Origin: VRUE01 sp963817945
Lineage (GTDB): Bacteria; Actinomycetota; Thermoleophilia; Solirubrobacterales; 70-9
DNA: 64,000 nucleotides
Assembly (NCBI GenBank): GCA_963817945.1
Contig: CAWFQH010000004.1
Location: 186,001-250,000 of the forward strand
Direction of reading: 5' to 3'
Made by a program: the position numbers and the translations under genes. The notes beneath the pieces are model-generated. The model was not told the DNA's origin. It searched no databases and saw only the letters and a program-made list of their open reading frames with translations. Shown piece by piece: positions 51,195-59,542 of this stretch; the first letter of the stretch is position 1; each line of letters begins with the position of its first letter.

Positions 51195-51968
51195 CTAACG
51201 AACGATGCAGTCTCGGGCCAACGTCGTCGTCACAGTCTTGCCGTTGGCGAAGACGAAGCTACCCCTGACGAAGTTGAAGAAGGCGCCGGGGAAGCCGGCC
51301 GGCGCCGCGCAGCGGGCGCTGATGAAGCTGCGCGTCTCGCCCCGGTGGCGGTAGCGGCGACCGAACGAGAGCGAGAAGTCGGTGACGTAGCCGAGGTCCG
51401 CCGCGAGCTTCGGGATTCGGGTGGTGAGGACCGTGCCGAAGGTGCCTTTCGGGGGGTGGTGGATGTGGAGGATGAGGACGAACGTCACCCGGACCGGCTT
51501 GGCGCCGTAGATGTGGAGGGCGATCGCCGGCCGTCCGCGGGCGCGGGTGCTGAAGGCGAGCATCCGTCCGTCGACCGGGAACTTGAGGTCCGGAAAGTCG
51601 ACGTTGGCGCCGAAGACGCCCGTGCCGACAAGGGCGCCGCTGCAACGCGAGAGTGCCTCCTCCGAGGACGTGGACTCGAGCCGACCCGGCTCGCAGACGG
51701 GGAGTCCCTGCGCCGAGAGCAGGCCATGGCGGTCCACCGCAAACGACATCCTGCGAAGCGGCGGCGGCGTTTCGCCGTCCGCCGTCCTCAGGGAACCGCT
51801 GATGTCGACCCTCACCGGCACCTCACGGTCCCGCGGCAGCGCGTGCGGGGCGAAGTGGCCGTTGAAGGAGACGATCAGGTTGCCGACCCGTTCGGACTCG
51901 CCCTGTGCGCTCGCAGCGAGCAGCAGCATTGCTGCACAGGCAATTGTCGTTAGCACCAGCCGCTTCAT
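51195..51968 (-). CDS. Secreted beta-rich protein of unknown function
   Basis: The 257-residue product has a signal peptide (LVLTTIACAAMLLLAASAQG) and a beta-sandwich-like mature domain: VSFNGHFAPHALPRDREVPV, then FAVDRHGLLSAQGLPVC, FPVDGRMLAFSTRA and a C-terminal KTVTTTLARDC. Three or four Cys could form disulfides. I recognise the general style from uncharacterised secreted proteins of this bacterial group but cannot name a family. It ends six bases after the metallopeptidase stop on the other strand. Confidence 0.72.
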   Translation of the reverse strand: MKRLVLTTIACAAMLLLAASAQGESERVGNLIVSFNGHFAPHALPRDREVPVRVDISGSLRTADGETPPPLRRMSFAVDRHGLLSAQGLPVCEPGRLESTSSEEALSRCSGALVGTGVFGANVDFPDLKFPVDGRMLAFSTRARGRPAIALHIYGAKPVRVTFVLILHIHHPPKGTFGTVLTTRIPKLAADLGYVTDFSLSFGRRYRHRGETRSFISARCAAPAGFPGAFFNFVRGSFVFANGKTVTTTLARDCIVR

Positions 51969-52053
51969 TGGACCCCTCGAAGGAGTGTATTCGGCACGAT
52001 TGGGGTTTCCACGGAGCTGCGGTTAAGGGCCGGCGTCGGGCTAGAGTCCGGCC

Positions 52054-53658
52054 ATGGCCGACGGCCCGCGCTTGATCGAGCTCTCCGAAGGAGATCGGTT
52101 CGCCGGCTACTTGATCGAGCGACTGCTCGGCCGCGGCGGCATGGGCGTTCTCTATCTAGCGATCGAGCCGGGCCTCGAGCGTCGGGTGGCACTGAAGCTG
52201 ATCGCACCCGAGGCGGCGGCCGACGACGTCTTCGCCAGACGCTTCACCGAGGAGTCGAGGATCGCTGCTTCGATCGAGCACCCCAACGTCGTGCCGATCT
52301 ACGCGGCTGGAGAGGAGAACGGAGTTCCCTTCATCGCGATGCGCTACGTCGCCGGTGCCGATCTCGGCAAACGGCTGGCCCGCCAGGGCCGGCTCGAGCC
52401 TGGCCTCGCCGCCGCTCTGATCGCCCAGGTGGGCAACGGGCTCGACGCCATTCATGCGGCTGGCCTCGTACACCGCGACGTCAAGCCCGCCAACGTCCTG
52501 CTCGCAGCCACGGGCGGGGAGGACCACGCCTACATCACCGACTTCGGCGTCGCCCGCAACATCGCCACTGCTTCGGGCCTGACCCAGACCGGACGCTTCG
52601 TCGGCACGCTCGACTACGTGGCTCCCGAGCAGATCTCCGGCGGGCAGGTCGACGCCCGAGCTGACGTCTACGCGCTCGGCTGCCTGCTCTTCAAGTTGCT
52701 GACCTGCGAGGTCCCTTTCCCGAAGGACGGCGAGGCGGCCCGTCTCTATGCCCACCTCAACGACCCGCCGCCGGCCCCGTCGCTGTACGCCGAGGGGGTG
52801 CCGATGGCGCTCGACGACGTGGTGATTAGAGCGATGTCGAAGGAGCCCGCCGACCGGTATCCGTCCGCCGGCGATCTGGGCCGAGCTGCCGTGGCGGCCT
52901 TGAGTGGCGCCCCGCCGCCGCTGCCGGAGCGCACGGTGGCGACCGGCGCTGCGGCGACCAGGGAGTCGCCCTCGCCTGAGCCGCCGACCCCCCGCCTGCC
53001 AGATCGACGGCCGATGAAATCGGATCCCGACGTTGGCGCATCCGACTTTCACCACCCCAGAGGGGGGTCAAAGTCGGATGCGAGGCGACGAGTCTTTGGC
53101 CTGGCGGCAGCTGGCCTCGCGGTCGTCACGATGGTGTTCGTCGCGATCCTCGCGCTCACCGCCGGGGGCGACTCCGGGGGGAAGGAGCCCGGTGCCACGG
53201 CCAAGGCGGAGAAGGTCGCAGCGACGACGACGGCGAACGGAGCGGGTCGCGATGTCAAGTCCCAGAATCCGCCACAGACCCTGACCGCCTCGCAGCTGAC
53301 CGCTGAGGCGGACGCGATCTGCGCGGAGAGCCAGCGCCGCTACAAGGAAGTCCGAGATCTCGAAAGCGAGTACTCCGCCGACGTCCCCTACGCGGAAGCC
53401 CTCGTCCGCTTCGCAAGGGATCGCGTTCAAGGGTTGAGGCGGTTGGAGCCACCGCCACGGCTGGCGGCGTCCTACCTGGAGTACGTGAAAGCGCAGGAAC
53501 GGGTCTACGCGACGGACCGGCAGGCGCTGGCCGCCGCCCGCAATGGCGACGTGGCCGGGATCGAAGCGGCGCGAGACCGGCGCGACGCCGAGGACGGGCT
53601 GCGCGAAAGGCTGGCGCAGGAAATCGGGTTCTCGGTCTGCAGCACGAGCAGGGGTTAG
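52054..53658 (+). CDS. Membrane Ser/Thr protein kinase with extracellular sensor
   Basis: This 534-residue PknB-type kinase has an ATP loop LLGRGGMGVLYLA near residue 25, Lys in RVALKLI, HRDVKPANVLL near 142 and DFGVARN near 163. The kinase domain ends near 275. A Pro/Ser/Glu linker (about 285-345) contains the inverted repeat 53037-53082. One membrane segment follows (GLAAAGLAVVTMVFVAILAL, about 349-368). The outer domain (about 410-534) is helical with Cys in DAICAES and FSVCSTS, like the secreted protein at 6840-7328. It probably relays an envelope signal by phosphorylation. Confidence 0.93.
   Translation: MADGPRLIELSEGDRFAGYLIERLLGRGGMGVLYLAIEPGLERRVALKLIAPEAAADDVFARRFTEESRIAASIEHPNVVPIYAAGEENGVPFIAMRYVAGADLGKRLARQGRLEPGLAAALIAQVGNGLDAIHAAGLVHRDVKPANVLLAATGGEDHAYITDFGVARNIATASGLTQTGRFVGTLDYVAPEQISGGQVDARADVYALGCLLFKLLTCEVPFPKDGEAARLYAHLNDPPPAPSLYAEGVPMALDDVVIRAMSKEPADRYPSAGDLGRAAVAALSGAPPPLPERTVATGAAATRESPSPEPPTPRLPDRRPMKSDPDVGASDFHHPRGGSKSDARRRVFGLAAAGLAVVTMVFVAILALTAGGDSGGKEPGATAKAEKVAATTTANGAGRDVKSQNPPQTLTASQLTAEADAICAESQRRYKEVRDLESEYSADVPYAEALVRFARDRVQGLRRLEPPPRLAASYLEYVKAQERVYATDRQALAAARNGDVAGIEAARDRRDAEDGLRERLAQEIGFSVCSTSRG
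53037..53082. repeat. Inverted repeat inside the kinase linker-coding segment
   Basis: Perfect 13-base arms (53037-53049 and 53070-53082; core gcatccgacttt) enclose 20 bases that can themselves pair C-run to G-run. Like the dxs element it lies in the one part of the protein that is free to vary. Confidence 0.72.
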
Positions 53659-54058
53659 CCGCATCGCAACGCGCGCCGAGATCGAGAGTTGGGTCGATGC
53701 CTACGAGCGGGCATGGCGGGCGCCCGGCACCGAGAAGCTGACAAAGCTCTTCGCCATAGACGCGACCTACCGGATGTCTCCATACGCGGAGCCCGCTAAG
53801 GGTCTTGCTGCGATCGGCGAGCTCTGGGAGCGCGAGCGACAGGGGCCCGAGGAGACCTTCGAGCTGCAGCACGAGGTCGTCGCGGTCGAGGGCGACACCG
53901 CGGTCGTCCGCGTGGAGGTGCGATACGGGCAGCCGCAACCGGGCGAGTACCGCGATCTTTGGATCGTCCGGCTCGACCCAGATGGGCGGTGCCGCGAGTT
54001 CGAGGAGTGGCCTTTCTGGCCAGGTCAGTCGATCGACCCCGAGGGAGGACGCAGATGA
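53543..54058 (+). CDS. SnoaL/NTF2-like protein, start uncertain
   Basis: The recognisable domain begins about 53670 (IESWVDAYERAWRAPGTEKL) and runs to the end (VVRVEVRYGQ, RDLWIVRLDPDGRCREFEEW), a normal SnoaL-like fold of about 128 residues. The only standard in-frame start before it is ATG 53543, which would overlap the kinase gene by 116 bases with an unlikely basic extension. A rare ATC start at 53663, five bases after the kinase stop, is a possible alternative. The product may bind a small ligand. It overlaps the next gene by four bases. Confidence 0.75.
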   Translation: MATWPGSKRRETGATPRTGCAKGWRRKSGSRSAARAGVSRIATRAEIESWVDAYERAWRAPGTEKLTKLFAIDATYRMSPYAEPAKGLAAIGELWERERQGPEETFELQHEVVAVEGDTAVVRVEVRYGQPQPGEYRDLWIVRLDPDGRCREFEEWPFWPGQSIDPEGGRR

Positions 54059-54516
54059 AGTCGAACACCGTCTACAAGACCTTCAACACCAGCGAGCGCC
54101 GCGAGCTGATCCGGATCACCGAGGACGTGCAGGCGGCGGTCGACGAGGCCGGCATCGCCGAGGGCATGGTGCTGGTCTCGGCGATGCACATCACCGCCGG
54201 CGTCTGGGTCAATGACGACGAGCCCGGCCTACACGAGGACACGCTCGAGTGGCTCGACAAAGTGGCGCCGCCGAGCTGGAAGCCACCGGCCAACGAAATC
54301 GCCGAGGAGCTGCTGCCCGAGGGCGGTGACTATCGCCACCACCGCGGCGGCGAGGACAACGGCGACGCCCACTTTAAGAACCTGCTGATGCACCACCAGG
54401 CAATCGTCCCCGTCACCGGCGGCCGCCTCGACCTCGGTCCCTGGCAGCAGGTCTTCTATTGCGAGTTCGATGGGCGCCGCCCCAAGCGGCTCGTGATCAA
54501 GGCGATCGGCGAGTAG
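54055..54516 (+). CDS. yjbQ: YjbQ-family (secondary thiamine-phosphate synthase-like) protein
   Basis: The 153-residue protein belongs to the UPF0047/YjbQ family, whose E. coli member has weak thiamine-phosphate synthase activity; the physiological role is unclear. Conserved features are MHITAGVWVNDDEPGL, DNGDAHFKNLLMHHQ and LDLGPWQQVFYCEFDGRRPK. ATG 54055 overlaps the SnoaL-like stop (ATGA). The gene converges with a frameshifted membrane gene. Confidence 0.93.
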   Translation: MKSNTVYKTFNTSERRELIRITEDVQAAVDEAGIAEGMVLVSAMHITAGVWVNDDEPGLHEDTLEWLDKVAPPSWKPPANEIAEELLPEGGDYRHHRGGEDNGDAHFKNLLMHHQAIVPVTGGRLDLGPWQQVFYCEFDGRRPKRLVIKAIGE

Positions 54517-55305
54517 CGTCTTCGGCTAAGCGCCGCACTTCCGCCAGGCCCTCGCTCGGCTTGCCGCCGACGATGTCGCGGAAGGCGTTCTTGAAGCGCT
54601 CGGTGCGGCGGTCGGGCGGGAAGCGCGCTTCGGCCTGCTCCTGTTTCGTCGCACGGCGCTCCCGGTAGCGGCGCCGTGCCCAGGGCGAGCCCGGCTTGCC
54701 GAGACGGGCGGCGCCGTAGACCGCGATCGGGAAGACGAAGAAGCCGATCGTGCCGTGCATGAGCCGCTGCTTGGCGAAGCAGATCGCGACCATCCCGAAG
54801 ACGAAAAGGGAGGTGAGGACGCTGCCGATCGTCTGGTCGACGGAGCCGGTCTCGAAGTCGAAGGGGGTGAAGCCGAGCAGGATCAAGCCCATCGCCGCGG
54901 CGGCGATCACGGTGGCGTCGATCGAGACGCGACCCTCCTCGGCCCAGTAGACGTCTTCCAGGTAGACCCAGAGAGCGAACTCGTCGATCGTCAGGCCGGC
55001 GCCGACGCCGAAGAGGAAGGCGCAGATCTCGGCGTAGGGGCTGTCGCCGAGGACGGCTGAAGCCGACGGCGCCGGCGATCATCATCGTCACGATCCCGAA
55101 GACGAGGTGGTGCAGGTGGACGCCGCTGTCGCTGACGACGCTGCCGGGCCACCACGTCACTCGCGGGCTGCGCATCAGCCGCGTGCTCATGCGGATGAAG
55201 GCGAAGGAGAGCGAGGAAGCCGGTCAGCACCAGGAACAGCCCCTGCTTTTCTTCGGCCAGGATCTGGTCGTTCCAGAAGTCGGCGAATATCGAGGCGGTG
55301 CTCAT
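54497..55305 (-). pseudogene. Membrane-protein gene with two one-base frameshifts
   Basis: Three consecutive frames together encode one polytopic protein of about 268 residues. MSTASIFADFWNDQILAEEK runs from 55305 to about 55212. FAFIRMSTRLMRSPRVTWWP continues in the next frame to about 55061. SAVLGDSPYAEICAFLFGVG then continues to the stop at 54497. Each switch needs removal of one base. Membrane segments, a conserved HLHHLVFGIVTMMIAG stretch and the basic C-terminal tail stay in register after both corrections. It is either a young pseudogene or carries two sequencing errors. The start overlaps the upstream membrane gene by four bases. Function is unknown. Confidence 0.78.
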
Positions 55306-56087
55306 CGGCTGGCCGGGGTCGAGTGTAGTCGCGGGCTGGTGCCGTCCTTCTCGACGATCAGGTCGAGCGTCAGCAGTACCGCTGCGACCGCGTAGACCGG
55401 GGTGAGGAGGATATTGGAGGCGGTGTCGATCAGCCAGGCGGCGACCAATGAGTCGCCGAACGCTCCGTAGACGATGTGGGTGGCGGCGCTGCCGATGGCG
55501 TCGCTGGCGAGCTCGATCGGCAGCAACACCGCCAGCACGTACCAGAAACGGCCGCGGACGAGGCGGACGCTGCGGGAGAGGGCGGCGCGCACGCCGCGAT
55601 GCTCGATCTCGACCGCTGGCGCGGCGAGGCTGAGGTAGACGAAGGCGAGGATCCCGGGCACGACCAAGGCGACGAAGCCGACCGCCACCACGATGGCGAA
55701 GACCAGGTCGACGACGATCAGCGCCCGGTAGTCGATCATGCGGGCGACTTCGCGCAGCGACGGCGGCTCGCCGCCGTGGGGGTGGGTGAGCGCGATCGCC
55801 ACCGCGCCGGTGTAGAAGATCTCCCCCAGTAGGCCACCCACGGTCAGCATCAGCAGCGCCAGGACTGCGCCGAAGACCCGGAGGCCGTTGTCGAGATCGA
55901 AGGAGGTCGCCTCGACGTGGACCGGGATCGCGTGGACGAGCCCGAGCGGGACGAAGACGACGACTGCAAGCGGCAGCAGCACCCGCGCCCACGACACGTA
56001 GGTGCGGCCGATCCGTCGGTAGAGAGCGGGTATCCGCCGATGGGCCTGAAAGCGGCCTATATCTCGGCTTTCAGGCCCGTCGGCCAA
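55302..56087 (-). CDS. Polytopic membrane protein, possible GlpQ-type membrane domain
   Basis: The 261-residue product has about six hydrophobic segments, with long amphipathic stretches between (ALSRSVRLVRGRFWYVLAVL). This pattern resembles the membrane domain found in glycerophosphodiester phosphodiesterase-like proteins and DUF975-type proteins, without any catalytic part. It starts 3 bases before the zinc-finger gene's stop on the same strand and overlaps the frameshifted gene by four bases, so a co-transcribed run from about 56800 to 54497 is likely. Confidence 0.75.
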   Translation of the reverse strand: MADGPESRDIGRFQAHRRIPALYRRIGRTYVSWARVLLPLAVVVFVPLGLVHAIPVHVEATSFDLDNGLRVFGAVLALLMLTVGGLLGEIFYTGAVAIALTHPHGGEPPSLREVARMIDYRALIVVDLVFAIVVAVGFVALVVPGILAFVYLSLAAPAVEIEHRGVRAALSRSVRLVRGRFWYVLAVLLPIELASDAIGSAATHIVYGAFGDSLVAAWLIDTASNILLTPVYAVAAVLLTLDLIVEKDGTSPRLHSTPASR

Positions 56088-56090
56088 CGT

Positions 56091-56420
56091 TCAACGGGGG
56101 CGGCGGCCGGGCCGGTGTCGGCCGCGGGCTTCCAGCTTCGAGCGGGACGACTCGGATGCCGGAACGCGCTTCAGTCCGCGCAGATCGGGGATCAGGAGTT
56201 CTTCCCCGCAGCGGCGATGCCAATGGTGGTGTTCGGTTCCGCCCAGCCGCAGTACGTATTGGACGACCGTGTGCTCAGTGCCGATCGGGATGTCGCCGTG
56301 GCAACCTGGGCAGCGGTAGAGCTTCTGGCCGAAGCTGCGGATCAGCCAGACCTCGTTGCCTTCCTCGTCGCGTCCGCGCAGGCTCCAGCGTTTGCTGGGC
56401 TGCCCGGCGCTCTCGCTCAT
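56091..56420 (-). CDS. Small zinc-binding protein (actinobacterial 'ATP/GTP-binding' type)
   Basis: From ATG 56420 the protein has 109 residues. A treble-clef-like site is visible: YRCPGCHGDIPIGTEHTVV, then HHHWHRRCGEELL. It resembles short actinobacterial proteins misleadingly annotated as ATP/GTP-binding, which have the same CPGCxxxI and HWHxxC elements; no P-loop is present. The C-terminal 20 residues are basic. Its start overlaps the upstream membrane-protein stop by four bases. Confidence 0.75.
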   Translation of the reverse strand: MSESAGQPSKRWSLRGRDEEGNEVWLIRSFGQKLYRCPGCHGDIPIGTEHTVVQYVLRLGGTEHHHWHRRCGEELLIPDLRGLKRVPASESSRSKLEARGRHRPGRRPR

Positions 56421-56800
56421 CGTTTCGAGAGCCAGGCGAAGCCGGCGGCCATCGCTAGGTTGGCGACACCGGCAAGGCGAAGGCCGGCCTTGGCGCCGGG
56501 GCGGCTGACCGCGGGCGACCCTGCCCAGAGTGCATCGGTCGCGATCTCGGTCCCGCGCAGCCAGGCCAGCGCCCACCAGTCCTCTCGCTCGCCGCGGGTG
56601 GCGGCCAGCGCGTGCGCGGCGGCGAAGGTGAGCCAGATCGGTCCGCAGCGGCGGAACAGGTGGGCGGCGTCGGGCGAAGGCTCGTCGTGGCCCAGTACCC
56701 GCAGGGTCGCCTCCGGTGCTGCGATCGCCGCCGACCCGAGGATCAGGTCGAAGGCGACCATGTTGCGATTGGTGAGGCGCAGGGCCTGCTCGAGAGTCAT
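56417..56800 (-). CDS. Small membrane protein of unknown function
   Basis: From ATG 56800 the product is 127 residues with three or four hydrophobic helices (NMVAFDLILGSAAIAAPEAT, IWLTFAAAHALAA, GLRLAGVANLAMAAGFAW). It resembles unnamed actinobacterial membrane proteins and has no catalytic motif. It heads the run of minus-strand genes down to 54497 and is divergent from the RpiR-type regulator with 59 bases between. Confidence 0.7.
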   Translation of the reverse strand: MTLEQALRLTNRNMVAFDLILGSAAIAAPEATLRVLGHDEPSPDAAHLFRRCGPIWLTFAAAHALAATRGEREDWWALAWLRGTEIATDALWAGSPAVSRPGAKAGLRLAGVANLAMAAGFAWLSKR

Positions 56801-56859
56801 TCGCGCTGCATACAACCAGATTGGAAGGGAAAGCACACGGCCCGGCGAATTGGACCGCC

Positions 56860-57714
56860 GTGACCAAGACCGCAACCAAATCCCCCCAGCTGAAGAGCCT
56901 TTCCGAGTACATCCAGGAGCGCTTCGACGAGTTCTCGCGCTCCCAGAAAGACGTCGCCCGCTACATCGTCGACCACCTCGACGAGGCAGCCTTCCTCACC
57001 GCCGAGGAGCTGGCCCGGAGAGCGAGCACCTCGTCATCGACGGTGGTGCGCTTCTCCCAGGCCCTCGGCTTCGAGGGATATCCCGAGCTGCAGCAGGCGG
57101 CGATCGAGGAGTACCGCAATACCGCGGTGGCCGCCAACGGCCCCTCCGGCGGCGCCGCCCTCTTCTCCTTCGACCACTCCGAGCTCGAGGGCTCGCTCAG
57201 CGCTGATCACTCGAACCTGGAGGAAACGGCGCGCAACCTCACCCGCGAGCAGGTTGACGGCGCCGTTGCCGCATTGGCCGAGGCGCAGCGCGTGGTGATC
57301 GTCGGCGTCGACCAGATGGCCTTCTTCGCCAGCTACATGAGGCACACCCTCAGCCTGCTCGACATCAGAGCGGAGATCGTCGTCAGCACCGGCGGCGAGT
57401 CGCTACAGAGGCTGGGCCGGATCGACGAGGAGACGCTGGTGATTGTGCTTTCCTCGGGCCGCGCCCACCCGCTGCTGCTGCGGGCGATGAAGCTGGCGCT
57501 GCACCGGCGCGCCCGCACCCTGGCGATCTCCGACGCCTCGCTCTCCGAGGTCGGCGAGCACGCCGAGCAGACGCTCTACTACTCGTCCAACAGCCCTTCC
57601 TTCGCCCGTTCGAACACCGCCTTGATGTCGCTGGTCCAAGGCCTGGCTCACGGCCTCTACGCCCGCGACGAAGCGGCGCACAAAGACCGTATCCGCGCCT
57701 ACAAACTGAAGTAG
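56860..57714 (+). CDS. MurR/RpiR-family transcriptional regulator
   Basis: From GTG 56860 the protein is 284 residues; an upstream TTG at 56821 is less likely. The N-terminal HTH_6 domain (about 15-90) contains FSRSQKDVARYIVDHLDEAA and RASTSSSTVVRFSQALGF, then YPELQ. The C-terminal SIS domain (about 125-265) binds a phosphosugar or related ligand (VVIVGVDQMAFFASYMRHTL, VIVLSSGRAHPLLLRAM). Regulators of this type often control amino-sugar or pentose genes, but none is adjacent. It precedes the large palindrome and pdxST. Confidence 0.9.
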   Translation: MTKTATKSPQLKSLSEYIQERFDEFSRSQKDVARYIVDHLDEAAFLTAEELARRASTSSSTVVRFSQALGFEGYPELQQAAIEEYRNTAVAANGPSGGAALFSFDHSELEGSLSADHSNLEETARNLTREQVDGAVAALAEAQRVVIVGVDQMAFFASYMRHTLSLLDIRAEIVVSTGGESLQRLGRIDEETLVIVLSSGRAHPLLLRAMKLALHRRARTLAISDASLSEVGEHAEQTLYYSSNSPSFARSNTALMSLVQGLAHGLYARDEAAHKDRIRAYKLK

Positions 57715-58051
57715 CGCTTCAGGGCAGTGCGGAGGGGCAGGTACCGGTACCGCCTGTTCACTCGCAACTCGTCGATGGAGAGGATGCTGCTGACGCCGCG
57801 AGCAGCGCCGCTCCTCCCGCGCAAAACGTTCACAGGCGGCACCGGCACCTGCCGTTCCGAAGTCCTGCTTGCGAGCTCGCTGGCGTGTCTGCTGATACGG
57901 GAGCTGGTGCTGCCCCCGAGCGTTTTGCGCGGGAGGAGAACGAACCTAGAGGCGACAGCATTGGACCTCTCCATCGACGAGTTGCGAGCGAGGGGGTAGT
58001 GCCAGCTCCCGTCCCGCTGACGCGAATGGCAGAGCCGTAGTATTCGGCTCG
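57715..58051. other. Gene-free 337-base region before pdxS
   Basis: Apart from the nested palindrome at 57761-57988, there is only about 60 bases before pdxS for its promoter. Open frames on both strands here are mirror consequences of the palindrome and have no ribosome sites. Confidence 0.75.
57761..57988. repeat. 228-bp nested long palindrome
   Basis: Outer perfect arms of 23 bases lie at 57761-57783 and 57966-57988 (starting ctcgcaactcgtcgatgg), and match six further bases after a four-base gap. Inner perfect arms of 18 bases (ctcctcccgcgcaaaacg) lie at 57811-57828 and 57921-57938. The unpaired centre is 92 bases. Size and architecture resemble a MITE, but no target duplication is evident. 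Confidence 0.85.
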
Positions 58052-58939
58052 ATGACGGAGCGAGCGACGTGGCGCGTGAAGACCGGCTTGGCGGAGATGC
58101 TTAAAGGCGGGGTGATCATGGACGTGGTCACGCCGGAGCAGGCGCGGATCGCCGAGGAGGCCGGCGCCTGCGCGGTGATGGCGCTGGAGCGCGTCCCGGC
58201 CGACATCCGCCGCGACGGCGGCGTCGCTCGTATGTCGGACCCGGCGATGATCAAGGGAATCCAGGAGGCGGTGACGATCCCGGTAATGGCGAAGGCACGG
58301 ATCGGTCACTTCGCCGAGGCCCAGGTCCTGCAGGCGCTGGCGGTCGACTACGTCGACGAGTCGGAGGTGCTGACCCCGGCCGACGAGCGCAACCACATCG
58401 ACAAGCTCGCCTTCGAGGTGCCGTTCGTCTGCGGCGCCACCAACCTCGGTGAGGCGCTGCGGCGGATCGGCGAGGGCGCGGCGATGATCCGCTCCAAGGG
58501 CGAGGCCGGCACCGGCAACGTGGTCGAGGCTGTGCGCCACATGCGCGAGATAACGGGCGGCATCAAACGGTTGGCGCAACTGGGGTCCGAGGAGCTGGCC
58601 GCCGCCGCCAAAGAGCACCAGGCGCCGCTGGAAGTCGTGCGGGAGGTGGCCGAGAAGGGCCGCCTGCCGGTGCCGCTCTTCTGCGCGGGCGGCATCGCGA
58701 CCCCGGCCGACGCGGCGCTGATGATGCAGCTCGGCGCCGAGGGCAACTTCGTCGGCTCCGGCATCTTCAAGAGCGCTGACCCCGAGCGCCGGGCGAAGGC
58801 GATCGTCGAGGCGACGACGCACTATGAGGACCCCGAGCGGGTAGCGGCCGCGTCGGTTGGGCTCGGCGAGGCGATGCCGGGGCTCGAGATCGCCGATCTT
58901 GCGGCCGCCGACGCGCTCCTGCAGGACCGCGGTGCCTGA
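58052..58939 (+). CDS. pdxS: Pyridoxal 5'-phosphate synthase, synthase subunit
   Basis: PdxS builds PLP from ribose 5-phosphate, glyceraldehyde 3-phosphate and ammonia supplied by PdxT. The 295-residue TIM barrel shows the first Schiff-base Lys in IPVMAKARIGHFAEAQVL, and IRSKGEAGTGNVVEAVRHMR with the second Lys. Its very high conservation makes the call certain. The pdxT start follows after six bases. Confidence 0.98.
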   Translation: MTERATWRVKTGLAEMLKGGVIMDVVTPEQARIAEEAGACAVMALERVPADIRRDGGVARMSDPAMIKGIQEAVTIPVMAKARIGHFAEAQVLQALAVDYVDESEVLTPADERNHIDKLAFEVPFVCGATNLGEALRRIGEGAAMIRSKGEAGTGNVVEAVRHMREITGGIKRLAQLGSEELAAAAKEHQAPLEVVREVAEKGRLPVPLFCAGGIATPADAALMMQLGAEGNFVGSGIFKSADPERRAKAIVEATTHYEDPERVAAASVGLGEAMPGLEIADLAAADALLQDRGA

Positions 58940-58945
58940 GGGCCC

Positions 58946-59542
58946 TTGGTGGGCTCCGAGCTCGCGATCGGCGTCCTCGCCATCCAGGGCGGCTTCGAAG
59001 CGCACCTCGAGAAGCTGCGCCAGCTGGGTGCCGCGACGCGGGAGGTGCGGACGCCGGGCGATCTGGAGGACCTCGATGGCCTCGTCATCCCGGGCGGCGA
59101 GAGCACGACGATCCTCAAGGGCATCGAGTCGGCTGGCCTGGGCGCCGCGATCGAGGCCCACCACCGTGGCGGCGGCGCCGTCTTCGGCACCTGCGCCGGC
59201 CTGATCGTCTGCGACGACGCCCACCTGGGGCTGCTCGACGCGACCGCGAGGCGCAACGCCTTCGGCCGCCAGCTGCAGAGCTTCGAGACCGACCTGGCGG
59301 TCGCGGGGATCGGCGACGAGCCGCTGCGCGCGATCTTCATCCGCGCCCCCTGGGTCGAGCGCTGCGGGCCCGGTGTCGACGTGCTGGCCAGCTACGACGG
59401 CCACCCGGTGGCGGTCAGGGAGGGCAACCTGCTCGCCTGCGCCTTCCATCCCGAGCTGACCGACGACTCGCGGCTGCACGCCCTGTTCATGGCAATGACG
59501 ACGAGCGCGCGGGAGCGCGCCCACGAGGAGGCGCAGAGGTGA
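58946..59542 (+). CDS. pdxT: Pyridoxal 5'-phosphate synthase, glutaminase subunit
   Basis: PdxT releases ammonia from glutamine for PdxS. The 198 residues show IGVLAIQGGFEAHLEKLRQL, PGGESTT, nucleophile Cys in VFGTCAGLIV and His-Glu in AFHPELTDD. The start is TTG 58946 (GTG 58949 possible). The stop overlaps the next GTG by four bases. Confidence 0.97.
   Translation: MVGSELAIGVLAIQGGFEAHLEKLRQLGAATREVRTPGDLEDLDGLVIPGGESTTILKGIESAGLGAAIEAHHRGGGAVFGTCAGLIVCDDAHLGLLDATARRNAFGRQLQSFETDLAVAGIGDEPLRAIFIRAPWVERCGPGVDVLASYDGHPVAVREGNLLACAFHPELTDDSRLHALFMAMTTSARERAHEEAQR

Noticed and set aside
57727..57999. Two mirror-image open frames, one per strand, in the pdxS upstream region.
   Set aside because: They resemble each other only because of the inverted repeat; neither has a ribosome site or family motif.
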